In this document: one piece after another, positions 9,901 to 19,149 of the stretch | How positions within the stretch are numbered: the first letter of the stretch is position 1 | How the letters are laid out: each line of letters starts with the position of its first letter | Assembly (NCBI GenBank): GCA_021495925.1 | Contig: JAKEKT010000162.1 | Location: forward strand, 1-39,609 | DNA: 39,609 bases | Direction: 5' to 3' | DNA from: Diplodia intermedia | Taxonomy: Eukaryota; Ascomycota; Dothideomycetes; Botryosphaeriales; Botryosphaeriaceae | Notes under the pieces: model-generated | Told to the model about the DNA's origin: nothing | The model's database searches: none | The model's input: only the letters and a program-made list of their open reading frames with translations | Position numbers and translations under genes: made by a program

Positions 9901-11715
9901 AGCTTGGCAGGGCCATTGGGCGGGCACGACCACCATACTTCCTTCCACATGCCTCGTCTTCCCACGCCCAAGCGTGTCCAGGAGATCTCAGGCCTGTCCC
10001 GCCAGGAAGCCCCGAGCCGGCCTCGGGAGCGACCTAGCAGCGGTAGCCAGTCTCTGGACTCCCTCTCGCAGGAGGGCGCATCAACCAGCCCCTCTGCCAG
10101 GGCTGCCCGTGTCACGGCTGCTGTGGATGCGAACCACCGCGAGCTGCAGTCCCACATGCGCAGGCCGAGCATACTTCCCGAGCCCGACTCGGAATGGGAC
10201 GAGTGGGAGCAGAAGGCACGCGAGCTGGATGATAACCGCACCAAGGTCAACGGGTCGCCTGCCTCGCAAATCAGCATCCCTGCCGTCCTCCACGGCCCCG
10301 GCACTCCCACGCAGGCCAAGCTCCACCCCCAGAGCGCCGATGGCTACCCCTTCTACCAATACGCGCCCCCGCCCCTTCCTCCTCACATGCAGTCTCCTCC
10401 CAGGTCCTACTATGGCAACCCGCCGCGCTCTGTCGCCTTCAATGAGCCGTCCCTCCAGCGCCGGTACTCCGAGCACTTCAGCTCGGCGTCCGCCCGCGGT
10501 CTGCCGCCGTTCCCGCCCCGCCTGTATGGTCTTCGCGATGCGGAGTACGCCGGCGGCTACCCGCCGATGCGCCAGAGCAGCCAGCCGCACCTGCGGCCCC
10601 AGAGCGGCAGCGGTAGCGGACCTTCAAGCCCGAACCCTGCCGACGTCGCACCCTTCATCAAGGACGAAGACCGGGCTGCACCCCTCTCGGCGAGCCCCGT
10701 CGCGTCGAACGTTGCCACGGTCGACAGCTTTGAGGCCACTGACCCTGCTTACGTACCGCCTCCCGTCCCTCTCCCTGGCGAGACGATGGAGGAGTTCCTG
10801 GCTAAGCAGCGTGCATGGTACGAGCAGCACGCGCAGGCGGCGAACCGCCGTGACAGCGGCTACTCGCCACAGTACAACAACCTTCCGCCGCAGGCCTTCT
10901 ACCCTTACCCGCCACCGTGGTACTGGGGGGCCGCGCAAGGATACCCTCCTCACATGGCCCCGCATTCCCCGATGCAGTCGGGCTACCCGCCATTCTACCC
11001 TCCGGCTCCGACGCCGCCGGTCCACAGCCACGCGCCCGAGGACTACTACCACCAGGCGCTGCGCGAGCAGCACGCACAGGAGCGGGCCGCCAGTAGTGAC
11101 ACCGACTCGCCGCGCGACAAGAGCCCTCTACCCTCGCCGTACGGCGCGTATGCTCCTCACCACCCTGGCTTCGGCCCTCCGCCTCGGTCTTTCACCTCCA
11201 TTCCCGCTCCGGCGCCGGCGGCACCCTACGGATACCACCCGGGCCAGGACATGCGTTGGCGCGACTTGACGTCTGCTACCGATGATGGTGAGTCGCGCCA
11301 CGGTGGGGCTGGGCAGAAGATGTCGTCGCACAAGAGGATTGACTCGGGGTTGGGACAGGGCGCTACTACCATCACTATTACCCCTACCGATGAGGACAGC
11401 AACCACGACATGTCGAGCTTGAGCCGCACCGCCACATCGGCCGGCATGCAAAAGAGCCCCACCGAGAGCAGCAGCGGGCACCTCGTGGCCCGCCGCGCGA
11501 CGGTCAGCAACGGCGGTCTCAGCCGCACCGCCAGCAAGCTCGAGACGGTCATGGAGCCCGTCGAGCTGGCGGACACGGACGTCGGCTTCAAGAGCAGGTC
11601 GCGCGTGAGCAGCCCGGCTTCGAGCGTGCAGATGCACGCGTCGAGCTATCCGGGCATGGAGTGGATGCCGGATCCGGCGGCCGTGCAGCAGGCCTTTGAC
11701 AATGGCAGCGAGTGA
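6910..11715 (+). CDS. 1601-aa low-complexity, probably disordered protein; possible N-myristoylation
   Basis: A single uninterrupted frame of 1601 codons, with codon bias like the neighbouring genes. It starts MGAAESK, which fits the N-myristoylation pattern (Gly2, small residue at position 6). Near residues 97-123 a 7-residue unit (RPSTATD) is repeated four times. An acidic Ala/Glu/Val-rich middle follows (roughly 330-800), then a Lys-rich segment with a short charged helix-like run (EKERERQVEKLNKERAKEQEKAK, roughly 960-980). The C-terminal third is rich in Pro, Tyr and Ser (for example FYPYPPPWYWG). No catalytic domain, signal peptide or membrane segment is visible. The many RRxS/RxxS sites could be kinase targets. 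It may be a fungal scaffold or signalling protein, but I do not recognise it. The long minus-strand frames within it are composition shadows. Confidence 0.85.
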   Translation: MGAAESKAVAASGGNTADFAATNPNALAGLHAAIESNVSPDLTTMGNNASVPAQGLDLDADHAVPDLQPTDGTNDLQQSIPSADPEPVSVDLPHEDRPSTATDRPSTATDRPSTATDRPTTATDRFKARDTRPAFLRRLTIAPSAVSTAAAHHENVSAGPVSSSPAERQAIGAKEHLTKSNASIARVSPPMKPAELARTNDDDQEHVAAASITLPPSRPSTSCSVSSLGSAVHDFESHARWEAMNRAGGDVSPLDRSRANSPVGSFREQQSFQSDVEEGTRTFDERSQAGGSVALSEADASWRRESWVNQDEPGSWHEEDQRRRSEAAEQRLDMALDSLRRNSIPASVATAQTFGSFAHPFEDDDDDESFDDGNQIRPEYLPLPDDATDGTADDELSVSMATVSDVFEKRYSTEVTTQMTNGVENSDDKMASSQSPAGETADAEGELDVEQTGSDTEVDKATTVGSVDDVGVPEGDATVSDDISETHVTASNVASGAVDATAPLDSGVEENSGSGAQVPDSETPTAEQITASNDTSPESVEQLDSAIEAVEVPTAETKEAHPQPEEEDAAAAGPVDTMANDIAEIAEPTPAAENAQDAVAAPAPADDGEAAPATEEVVEVQLSSIKEPAPAGVETRSSIADLSIAAAATAPENDESSAAVEDLSSQTVVKVIDDAPLVADPESVSANVAAFPAAEASSVPEGDVAEEQSEESIADTAAEIRSKLNSPHTSNSQAAESVAAESVSLRDILQETTLVETLRDNIGSGDEGSGASLALTGSVPKENKKDDEGEAGPVQALDLRHVSNAGDDDGWAIPDRDEEEPQASAPVRSRRKSLPLLFRDMKDSRKEKKSHLPVKKEAKETKAAAPSKKDGKPVLSFAGVKESRIPAAPLSAPMEPSKMPFSPGKKGRNVLHRNPPAVKQFDQPMPSPTTVKEKKKRGSLLGVVFGRSMTPTLDVEKERERQVEKLNKERAKEQEKAKEPKSKKDSKSKLAIPQRRYSLAGPLGGHDHHTSFHMPRLPTPKRVQEISGLSRQEAPSRPRERPSSGSQSLDSLSQEGASTSPSARAARVTAAVDANHRELQSHMRRPSILPEPDSEWDEWEQKARELDDNRTKVNGSPASQISIPAVLHGPGTPTQAKLHPQSADGYPFYQYAPPPLPPHMQSPPRSYYGNPPRSVAFNEPSLQRRYSEHFSSASARGLPPFPPRLYGLRDAEYAGGYPPMRQSSQPHLRPQSGSGSGPSSPNPADVAPFIKDEDRAAPLSASPVASNVATVDSFEATDPAYVPPPVPLPGETMEEFLAKQRAWYEQHAQAANRRDSGYSPQYNNLPPQAFYPYPPPWYWGAAQGYPPHMAPHSPMQSGYPPFYPPAPTPPVHSHAPEDYYHQALREQHAQERAASSDTDSPRDKSPLPSPYGAYAPHHPGFGPPPRSFTSIPAPAPAAPYGYHPGQDMRWRDLTSATDDGESRHGGAGQKMSSHKRIDSGLGQGATTITITPTDEDSNHDMSSLSRTATSAGMQKSPTESSSGHLVARRATVSNGGLSRTASKLETVMEPVELADTDVGFKSRSRVSSPASSVQMHASSYPGMEWMPDPAAVQQAFDNGSE

Positions 11716-12491
11716 AATATTTTCTGATGATTGGATACGATGTTGATGATTGATGGACGATACTTGGTTTTATTGTTGAGCATGCTTTTTCTTTTCCTCG
11801 CTCGATATCTCTTTTGCTTTATATAGCATGGCTTGCGGTGGTGATGAGCGTTTTCGCATGGGATGTGGAATTTACTTCTTCGTTTTCATATTTTTTCATA
11901 CATACAAGGATGGGAAAGGGTAAAAAGTTCTCCTTTGTGTTTGGGGTCTCTTTTTCTATGTTTTCTTTGGCATATGGCGGCTCATCAGAACGATTATATA
12001 TCACCCTGGTTGTTTTTGTTTTTCTTTTCTTTTCTTCTATACATATATCTCCTATGTTCCGTTTCTCCTTGGCATTTCTCCGGGCGTCAGCACAACTCGC
12101 ATATCCAGAGTTCGCCTCTTGTTGTTTTTTTTTTTTTCGGGTCTGTTGTTGTTGCCCTGATACTCTACATGTGTCTATCGATTATACCATGTATGAATGA
12201 TGTGTACGTACTACTCTACACTCACCCTCCCTCTATCTCGCCGCCGCTACCAAACGACGAAGATGGCGACGATGACGACGGTGTACGGCTGAGGGTTGCT
12301 TGTAGATGCCCTGCGGCTTGTAAATCGGATGGATTTGTTGCACCGAAGAGGTTCTTTGCGCATGACCGTGAGTGTGGATTCGATCTGCTACTGGCTTGTC
12401 CAGGTACCCGTCACTAGATAACAGGCCCTGTCGAAAGAGTCTTTGGGGAGGAGATCGCCTACTACGCCATTCCGCCCACCACCCGCGCGAC
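11716..12491. other. 3' region between convergent genes
   Basis: T-rich sequence follows the TGA at 11715 (for example T-runs near 11880-11895 and 12126-12137). It probably contains the 3' UTR and polyadenylation region of the long plus-strand gene and the 3' UTR of the minus-strand gene ending at 12492. No gene is seen. Confidence 0.5.
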
Positions 12492-13569
12492 TCACTGGCC
12501 CACTCTCACTTTCCACTCCGGCACCTCGAAGTCATCTCTCCCCGTCATGAACCGGATACCATTCCGCAAAATCGTCTGCAGCACCGCCATCTCCTCCTCA
12601 TCCCTCGGCCCGTAAATCATCAGAAACGTGTCCGCAATCCTGCCAAAGATTGGGATCACCTTGGTAGCCAGCGACCCAGCCGGCACGGACATGCGATGCC
12701 GCTCGCCCCAGCCCTTCTCGATCAGCACCCGCGCGTCCGCCGGCGAGACATACAGGTGGATCGACAGATCGGGATGCGGGTGCCCGATCTCGCCGCTGGA
12801 AGCCATCGCCGCGTGCGGCAGCGACTTTCTGGCCTCGGCGTCTTCCAGCAACTTCGCGGAGACGAACAGCGCGGCGTTGTGGCGCTCGTAGCCGGACTTC
12901 TTCGTCTCGAGCAGATGCGGGTTCTGCAGCGCCGCGTTGGCGAAGAGGTTGCGGATGAACTGGAGAGAAACGGAGAGTTAGGTTAACAAAAAAAAAAAAA
13001 AAAACAATCCAACATGACCATTCATTCCATCATCATCATCATCCGCACCAAGCAAGCCTCCTCCCTCCCCCACCCACCACCGGGAGGGAACGCGCCGTTT
13101 TTCACTCAAAAACTCAAAAACTCAAAAACCCCAAAGAAAACTCAAAAAAAAACTCACTCACCTCCCCCATCCCCGCCCCCGCCCGCTGCGACAACTGCCT
13201 ATGCGGCGCGATCCCGCCCACCTCGGCCCTCGCGCCGCGCCGCGCCGGCAGCGCCAGCACATCCGCATGCGCCTTCCCCCCCTCCCTCGTCATCCCCTCT
13301 TCATCGCCTTGCGGATAGTCGTCCGTCGCCGTCGCCTGCGCCTTGCTCAGCGCAAACGGCCGGATCAGCAGCGTCACCGCCGCCCACCCCAGCGCGTTGT
13401 GCGGCACGCCGCCCGGGCCCAAAGCGATGAAGGCGCGGTAGTCGCGGATGCCGAGGACGAGGAGGGTGGTGGTGGTGGTGAGGAAGGTGAGGGCGGTGAG
13501 GGCGGTTGTTGTTGTTGTGATGGTGCGGGGGCGGGAGGGGAGGAGGTGGTGGAGGCGGAGGTTGTTCAT
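12492..13569 (-). CDS. luciferase-domain-like fungal membrane-associated protein
   Basis: Two minus-strand exons: 13569-13162 (136 codons) and 12959-12492. The 202-nt intron begins GTGAGT and ends with CTAAC ... CTCCAG, phase 0; the product is 291 aa. The N-terminus has a hydrophobic segment (about 22-40), probably a membrane anchor. Conserved blocks are GPGGVPHNALGW, GIAPHRQLSQ, HPDLSIHLYVSP, IEKGWGERHRM and MIYGPRDEEEM. From memory these match an uncharacterised ascomycete family usually annotated 'luciferase domain-containing'; that label does not establish light emission. The chosen ATG is the first one after the CT/GT-rich leader and leaves the conserved blocks intact. Biochemical role unknown. 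Confidence 0.7.
13107..13130. repeat. short tandem ACTCAAAA-type repeat in the intron
   Basis: Three tandem units of about 8 nt (CTCAAAAA) lie in the intron of the minus-strand luciferase-like gene, just inside its donor end. Confidence 0.5.
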
Positions 13570-13580
13570 TGTGGGTGGCT

Positions 13581-13637
13581 CTTTCTGTCTCTCTCTCTCT
13601 TTCTCTCTCTGTCTCTGTGTGTGTGTTTGTGTTTGTG
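13581..13637. repeat. CT/GT microsatellite in the 5' leader
   Basis: A run of CT, TCTC and GTGT units lies just upstream of the ATG at 13569 of the minus-strand gene. On that strand it reads as CACA/GAGA, a common purine-rich 5' leader composition in ascomycetes. Confidence 0.6.
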
Positions 13638-15400
13638 AAGGGAGCGGAAGCGAGCGGAAGGGAGCGGAGGTAGTAGGTTTTAGCGCGCGCGGGGTTTCGG
13701 GTGGTGGGCTGTTTATATTTTTGGATGACGAGCGGGGGAGCCGGAAGGCCATGCATGCATGGGACGCGCGCGTGTGTGTGGTCAGCATCGGCATCATCAA
13801 TCAGCGTCGCCCCCACGGCTGCGGGCCGGACGGAAGGCGTCGGGTGTGTGGTAGTGCGGGGCGCCCCGGGCGATCTTTCTTCGGCCGGCGGCAACACCCA
13901 AGGCTCCACACAACGATCGCGGCCGAGGCTGGCTGGCTTCTTTCTCCGCAAGCTCACTGCCCTTGGAAGTGGACGTTAGCCCTTTGAGGAATTTTTGCGG
14001 TGCAGCCATGGTGGGTCGCGACGTGACTTCCGGCCCCTATGTGCCCGAATGAAAACTCTGGTTGTCCAGCCGTGATTGATCCCGGCATCCTCGTATTGAA
14101 TTAGTATGTTACCTATGTCTCGACTCGAAGCCCAAGGTCTGAGAAGAATTATGAGCGCTGCAGAATAATGCGGGGTCAGTGGTTGCGCCGGGTCGGACCG
14201 CATCGGAGGCTAGGCACAGCGTACGTCAGCATGCTGATGACCTAAGGATTGTGGGTATTATCAAACCTACGGATTCATGGGTTTACAGAGTGGATTACCA
14301 CGCTATGGTACATGATAATGGACCGAGATCGGTCGACCTTCTTTACTTGCCTATCTTCCTTCTGATACCAAAGCTGTTCTCTTATCTTGTTTTTTTATGG
14401 GACTATGATTGGTCGTCATCAGCGCGCTGGAGACGGCAAGGCTGCCAACCGGAAAGTATACAACTTCCCCGATGAATAACCATAAGGTTTCGGGCTAGGG
14501 ATTGAGTGGCGAGGAAGTAGGATCCGAGCAAAACGCCACTGCATGCATTGGATGCAGTGTCAATGGATTGAAAACGAGGTCAGGAGAAGGCATGGCTTAA
14601 TTGCATTTCCTAGCAAGCTGAGAGGTGGACAATCCAATTACAAAACTACTAATGTTTGAGAGTGGCGAGAGAGTAGTCCGGGGAGGCAAGAAAATGAAGG
14701 TAGTGCAGTGCTACGGGTAAGACTATAGGCAAATGTTCGGGGGATAATGCATGGTCAGCAACGCCGGGTAGCTATGACGTTAGACTCCATCAGGAAGAAG
14801 GTTAAACCCCGCTAATCTCCCAAATGCTCCCAGCTACCTGGCCGCAAAGGATGGTGAGAAAAATCTCGGAATCCAGTTCCCACATCTTAAACAGCAAAAG
14901 CTTAAAACCTTCGGGCATGCTGCCGGATGAGGATAGCTCCTCTCGCACAGCTACCCTTCCCACGACAATCTTCCGCACATCACAGAAAAAAAAGCCCGAC
15001 CTTCTGGAACGCTTCGTTTCATCAACGGCCAAGCAAAAACGAGACAGCGGTACAGGGGTCATATGCATACGATGCCGATCTCGCTTATGCGCCACGTGAA
15101 GATATTCACCCACGCGGCGGAGTCACGTCCGTCAACCGCCCCCCACCTGCATCCCACAGAGCCTCAAACGACACCAAGCATGGAACCCCAGGCAGCGGAA
15201 TGAGTTGCCACTGCCCCCCCGGCCGGTACGTATACAGCAGTCCGCAACGGGAGAGGTCCATTATGCCTCGCCCGCGGGGAAGTTGCGGGACTACCATCCG
15301 TCTGGGACGTCGCTCATCATGCACAACCCCCACGGCCTCGACGATGACACCATTCTTGGAAGCCGTGACGACGACGACGATGTGGATCCCAACGGCGAAC
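13638..15400. other. intergenic region without a supported gene
   Basis: The left end is the probable promoter of the minus-strand gene at 12492-13569. The rest (about 14000-15100) is AT-richer. A short Pro-rich stretch near 15200-15300 might be a worn WW-like N-terminus of the HET relic that follows, but the match is too weak to call. Confidence 0.4.
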
Positions 15401-15439
15401 GATACTCGGCAGCCGCCGACAGCGCTGCTCAGAGACAAG

Positions 15440-15880
15440 TGGACTCGGATGAAGCCGTGTCCTACCTACACCTGGGCCTCGGACGGAGACACCTCCTGTA
15501 CGATCGCCGCCCAATCAGACCTCGGCGCCATCCCGCAAACGGGCAACAAACGCGCTCGCCGTTCTACAGCGTGGTCAGACAGACTGGCGCACCACATGAA
15601 TGGACCAGCTGTGCATCAACCAAGGCGACGTCCAACGCGGTGAAGATCCTCATCTGCCCGATTGACGTTCCCCGCTGAACAATGATCTTCAGCGCACTCT
15701 CTTGTGTCTCTCACTCCCAGTTGCGACCGACCGCCGGGGAGCGCTGCCGAACCATCTTCAAATGCCCACCCCCACCCTGGTTCACGCGCGTCTGGGTGCT
15801 GCTTCAGGAGGTGGCAATCGCACGCCGCAAAGCTTTAGTACTGGGGTCCAACGATGACGACGCGACCGTTGGCCTGGGAG
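15440..15880 (+). pseudogene. HET-domain (heterokaryon incompatibility) pseudogene
   Basis: Three HET-domain landmarks occur in order on the plus strand but in different frames. YTWASDGDTS is near 15465-15495, DQLCINQGDV is at 15603-15632, and WFTRVWVL-LQEVAIARR begins at 15778. The first and second are separated by a frame change. The second runs into a stop (CPD-TGA equivalent near 15662). The third has an extra Leu inside the usual WVLQE motif. A functional HET protein would have these in one frame, allowing for short introns, and no single splice pattern I could find restores that. It is best read as a decayed member of the family seen intact at 31651-33854. The left boundary is uncertain. 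Confidence 0.65.
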
Positions 15881-16756
15881 AGCCCTTTCCTGCTACGAGA
15901 CACGCGGACGTGCTGCGTGGCCGGCAAGTTGTTCGCGCTCTATGGCAGTTTTCGATAACAACAACAACCGCAACTGAACGTCGCCGGTGTATGTGGCCGA
16001 CCATACGAAGGATAACGAATTGATTTATGTCGAGAAGGCGAGAGATAGAGAGAGAGATAATCCGCGCGTCGCGCACGCTGGACGTCTTGTTCAGCTGTTG
16101 CGCGTCAAAGAGACAGGCAGCATCGGACATAGACGTCAGCCCTGCGGCTGCCATGTTGGATGCCGGACTGGGACCGTAGGGATTGATCTTCTGCTGAGAA
16201 GTGTTGGTGGGGGTGGGAGAAGGTTGATTGGTGAGTGCGCCGTGTGTGGGGGGCAGCCGTATCATATGTGCCGGTGGGATGATGAGGCACTGGAGCATTT
16301 CGCGGACATTGGTCTCGTCCCAGCAGCAGAGATGACGATCGTGGGACAAGGCAAAGTTGGAGTTTTTTATTTTTTGCCTTTCGTTCACACTGAAACCGCT
16401 AACAGGGGGGACCCGACTCGTGGCGGCTCACGCGGGGCGGCGGGAAGAGTAGCCAGGGGTGTTGAATAGCCATCGCTTCCCAAACCAGCTCGCTGCATTT
16501 CGTCGGCGGCCAATGGACGCGGCAGTCCCACGAATAAGCTCATTTAGACTTTTTGACAGCCCAGGAGCCGAAGCCATCTAGAACATGCCGAGACCGTGCC
16601 ACCCCACGGATCGGGTCCGCTGTGCGACTATACACACATCTCACCTCCCGTTGCACGAGCTCGAGTGCCGATCATCTGCAAGCCACGTCAAGTCGAGGAT
16701 GGCCATGCCTGCGGTAAGCATGAAGAAGGGGGGAGTGTGCCTGGTGGATGGATAGG

Positions 16757-16766
16757 ATAATAAAAG
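16757..16766 (+). promoter_or_regulatory. TATA-like element of the PTH11-like gene
   Basis: ATAATAAAAG lies about 115 nt upstream of the ATG at 16881, followed by a pyrimidine-rich leader (TCTCTTTCATCTCCATC) immediately before the start codon, as is common in filamentous fungi. Confidence 0.4.
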
Positions 16767-16880
16767 CCCGACCTCGAGTTACACAAGCAAGGTCTGCGCT
16801 GCTTGTCATTCGATCTCAACCAAGGCTGCAGCCTCCTTCTGATTCGTCTCTACTCATCTCGAATCTCTTTCATCTCCATC

Positions 16881-18439
16881 ATGCCTGGTGGCCCGGTGGC
16901 TCCGTTGGAGCTGGTTGAGGCATGGCAGACGGACGCTTTTCCACACGGCATCCGGGCTGAGCCGAGCTTGACGATAATCGGTATTGTCTTTACCGTCCTC
17001 TCGCTATGCGCTGTGCTGGCCAGACTGCACGACCGTGTGTTTTCCCGGCGGAATGCAGGTATCGACGACGCACTGATTGTTGCCGCCATGGTACGTTCGG
17101 CCAACGAACCGGAGACATCTGGTGCTGACTGATATACACAAAGGTCCCGAACATCGCGCTTTGCATCTCAATATGTCTCGGTGAGTCTGCAAGGCCGTGG
17201 CGCCATCCACCAGACTGACCTTCTCCCCAAGCCGAACGACACGGCTTCGACCGTCACGCCTGGGACTTGACCGCGGACATGGCCGTCACCGGCAGAAAGG
17301 TACCACACACGGCCCAACCCAACCGCACACGTGCAATCCATCGCAGCTAACCGCCCCTCCCCAGCTCATCCTCGCCATCTCCATCCTCTACCTCATCAGC
17401 ACCGGCCTCACGAAAGTCTCCATCCTCTACTTCTACCGGCGCATCGGCGAGGTGCGGCCGTGGTTCAAACAGACCATCTGGGTCAACATCGCCTTCATCA
17501 TCGGCTACACGCTGGCCTTCACGCTCGCGCTGCCGCTGGAGTGCACGCCCACGGCCGCGTACTGGTTCAAGGCCAGCCCGGCGTGGCGCACCACGCACGA
17601 GTACCGCTGCATCAACGAGGGCGCCAAGATGGTGTCGGCCGGCGTCATCAGCGCGGTGCAGGACTTCGTCGCGTGCGTGCTGCCCATGGCGCTGTTCTGG
17701 GACCTGCGCATCTCGCGGCAGGCCAAGTTCGCGCTGGGGTTCGTGTTCAGTTTGGGGCTCATGTACGTTCTGTTTTTTTTTTTTTTTTTTGCGTTCCGTC
17801 GTCGTCCAACAACACCGATGCACCATCCACACCACACCCGTCTCTTCGCCGGCCGACGACGATATTGTCGCTGACACAACGACAACGACGACAGCACCTG
17901 CGTCTGCGGCGTCATCCGCACCCGCGTCATCTACCGCGTCTTCTTCCAGACGTACGACGTGACGTGGGCGGTGCGGCCGGCGCTGGCGCTGACGATCATG
18001 GAGTCGTGCCTGGGCATCACGTGCGCGTCCATGCCCGCGCTGAAGAGCGGGCTGCAGCGCTGCTTCCACATCGTCATCGACCCCTTCACGTACGGCAGCA
18101 ACAAGTCGCTGAGCCGGCGCTGGAGGAATCCGTTCTTCAACAGCTACCAGCAGTCGTTCCAGGATTACTTTGGTCGGAGCGGTGGCGGCGGCGGCGGCGG
18201 GAGCGGGAGGAGAGGTGGGTTTACTACGCCGGGGCCCAAGGTCCCGCCGAATACATCTGCAGGTGAGTGTCGGTGTCGTTGTGCGGCAGGCAGGCAGGCA
18301 GGCAGGCGTCTCGGCTAACGGTTGTGTGGAAGATTCATGGCATTCGCGGTTGCAGAAGCAGTCGTCGACGTCGAAGAGCGTGGACGAGATAGAGCTGTCG
18401 ACGGCGCCCGGCGAGAGAAGACGGGCCGGAGAGGTGTGA
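16881..18439 (+). CDS. PTH11/rhodopsin-like integral membrane protein
   Basis: Six exons are inferred: 16881-17090, 17144-17180, 17232-17299, 17365-17762, 17895-18262 and 18333-18439, giving 395 aa. Donors are GTACGT, GTGAGT, GTACCA, GTACGT and GTGAGT; several introns have clear CTAAC branch sites. The product has multiple hydrophobic helices (for example LTIIGIVFTVLSLCAVLARL, LILAISILYLISTGLTKVSI, ALTIMESCLGITCASMPAL). It carries the family signatures ISILYFYRRIG, AYWF..., ALFWDLRIS, YDVTW and ESCLGI..ASMPAL of the fungal rhodopsin-like/SAT4 (PTH11-related) superfamily. The polar C-terminus contains a Gly run. No CFEM domain is seen at the N-terminus. Intron 4 contains a long T-run. It probably acts as a plasma-membrane receptor-like protein; the ligand is unknown. 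Confidence 0.85.
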
Positions 18440-19149
18440 TGGGGAGGGGCCAAATTTCGGAAACATGAGCCAAGTAGCGTGGCGCGGGGCGCCCCGTTGC
18501 TCTGTTGGAGTGCCTGTTTCACACACAACTGACAGAAGCAAAACACTGTCTCATGGCATGACTAATGACGGAGGGTGGGTGTCATTAGCACCTGCCTTTC
18601 CCTGTGTTACCTTATCAGACAATGTATTTGTACGCACGCAGCCAATCACGTCGTCGGTAATGCTATTTTGCCCAGAATTGCACAAGCAAAGCACAAGCGT
18701 GCCAACCACGGGTTTAGCCTTGTGGGGCGCGGCGGAAACGCTGGTGCGGGGCAAGGTGTCGGAAGTGGAGCCGGAAGGGGAAGGCTGTTAATGCTTGGAA
18801 CACCCACTACTTGCCTCTTTGGCGCCCTGCTACATATAGCCCGTCGTTTTCCCGCCGCCGTTGTTCATGCCAAAACCCTTGTCAAACGGAAGCTCGGGGC
18901 GCTGCTTTTTCCCCTGAGCTGAGGCGCGACATCACACCGGTTATTACCCCGGGGATCTTCCCAGCCCGCCGGCCCGTATCTGTTAACCTTAATTGTCCGT
19001 GATTGACGTCCTTATTCCCCGTTCGCCCTTCAAGAATCGCCGCGGCGCACGCCTAGTTTTCGAAAATCTCTTCAGCGTGCTTTGAACGCCTTCGGTTGCC
19101 ACATGCGTCTTTCACCACCGCAGTCACGACCGTCCGCTACCAGGGGAGA
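18440..19149. other. intergenic region
   Basis: No gene is supported. The region serves as 3' flank of the PTH11-like gene and 5' flank of the GPI-type protein gene. Confidence 0.4.

Noticed and set aside
12372..12986. 204-codon plus-strand frame
   Set aside because: Antisense to the conserved second exon of the luciferase-domain-like gene.
15200..15310. WW-domain N-terminus for the HET relic
   Set aside because: A LPLPP...TGEVHYA stretch hints at one but the diagnostic Trp residues are absent.
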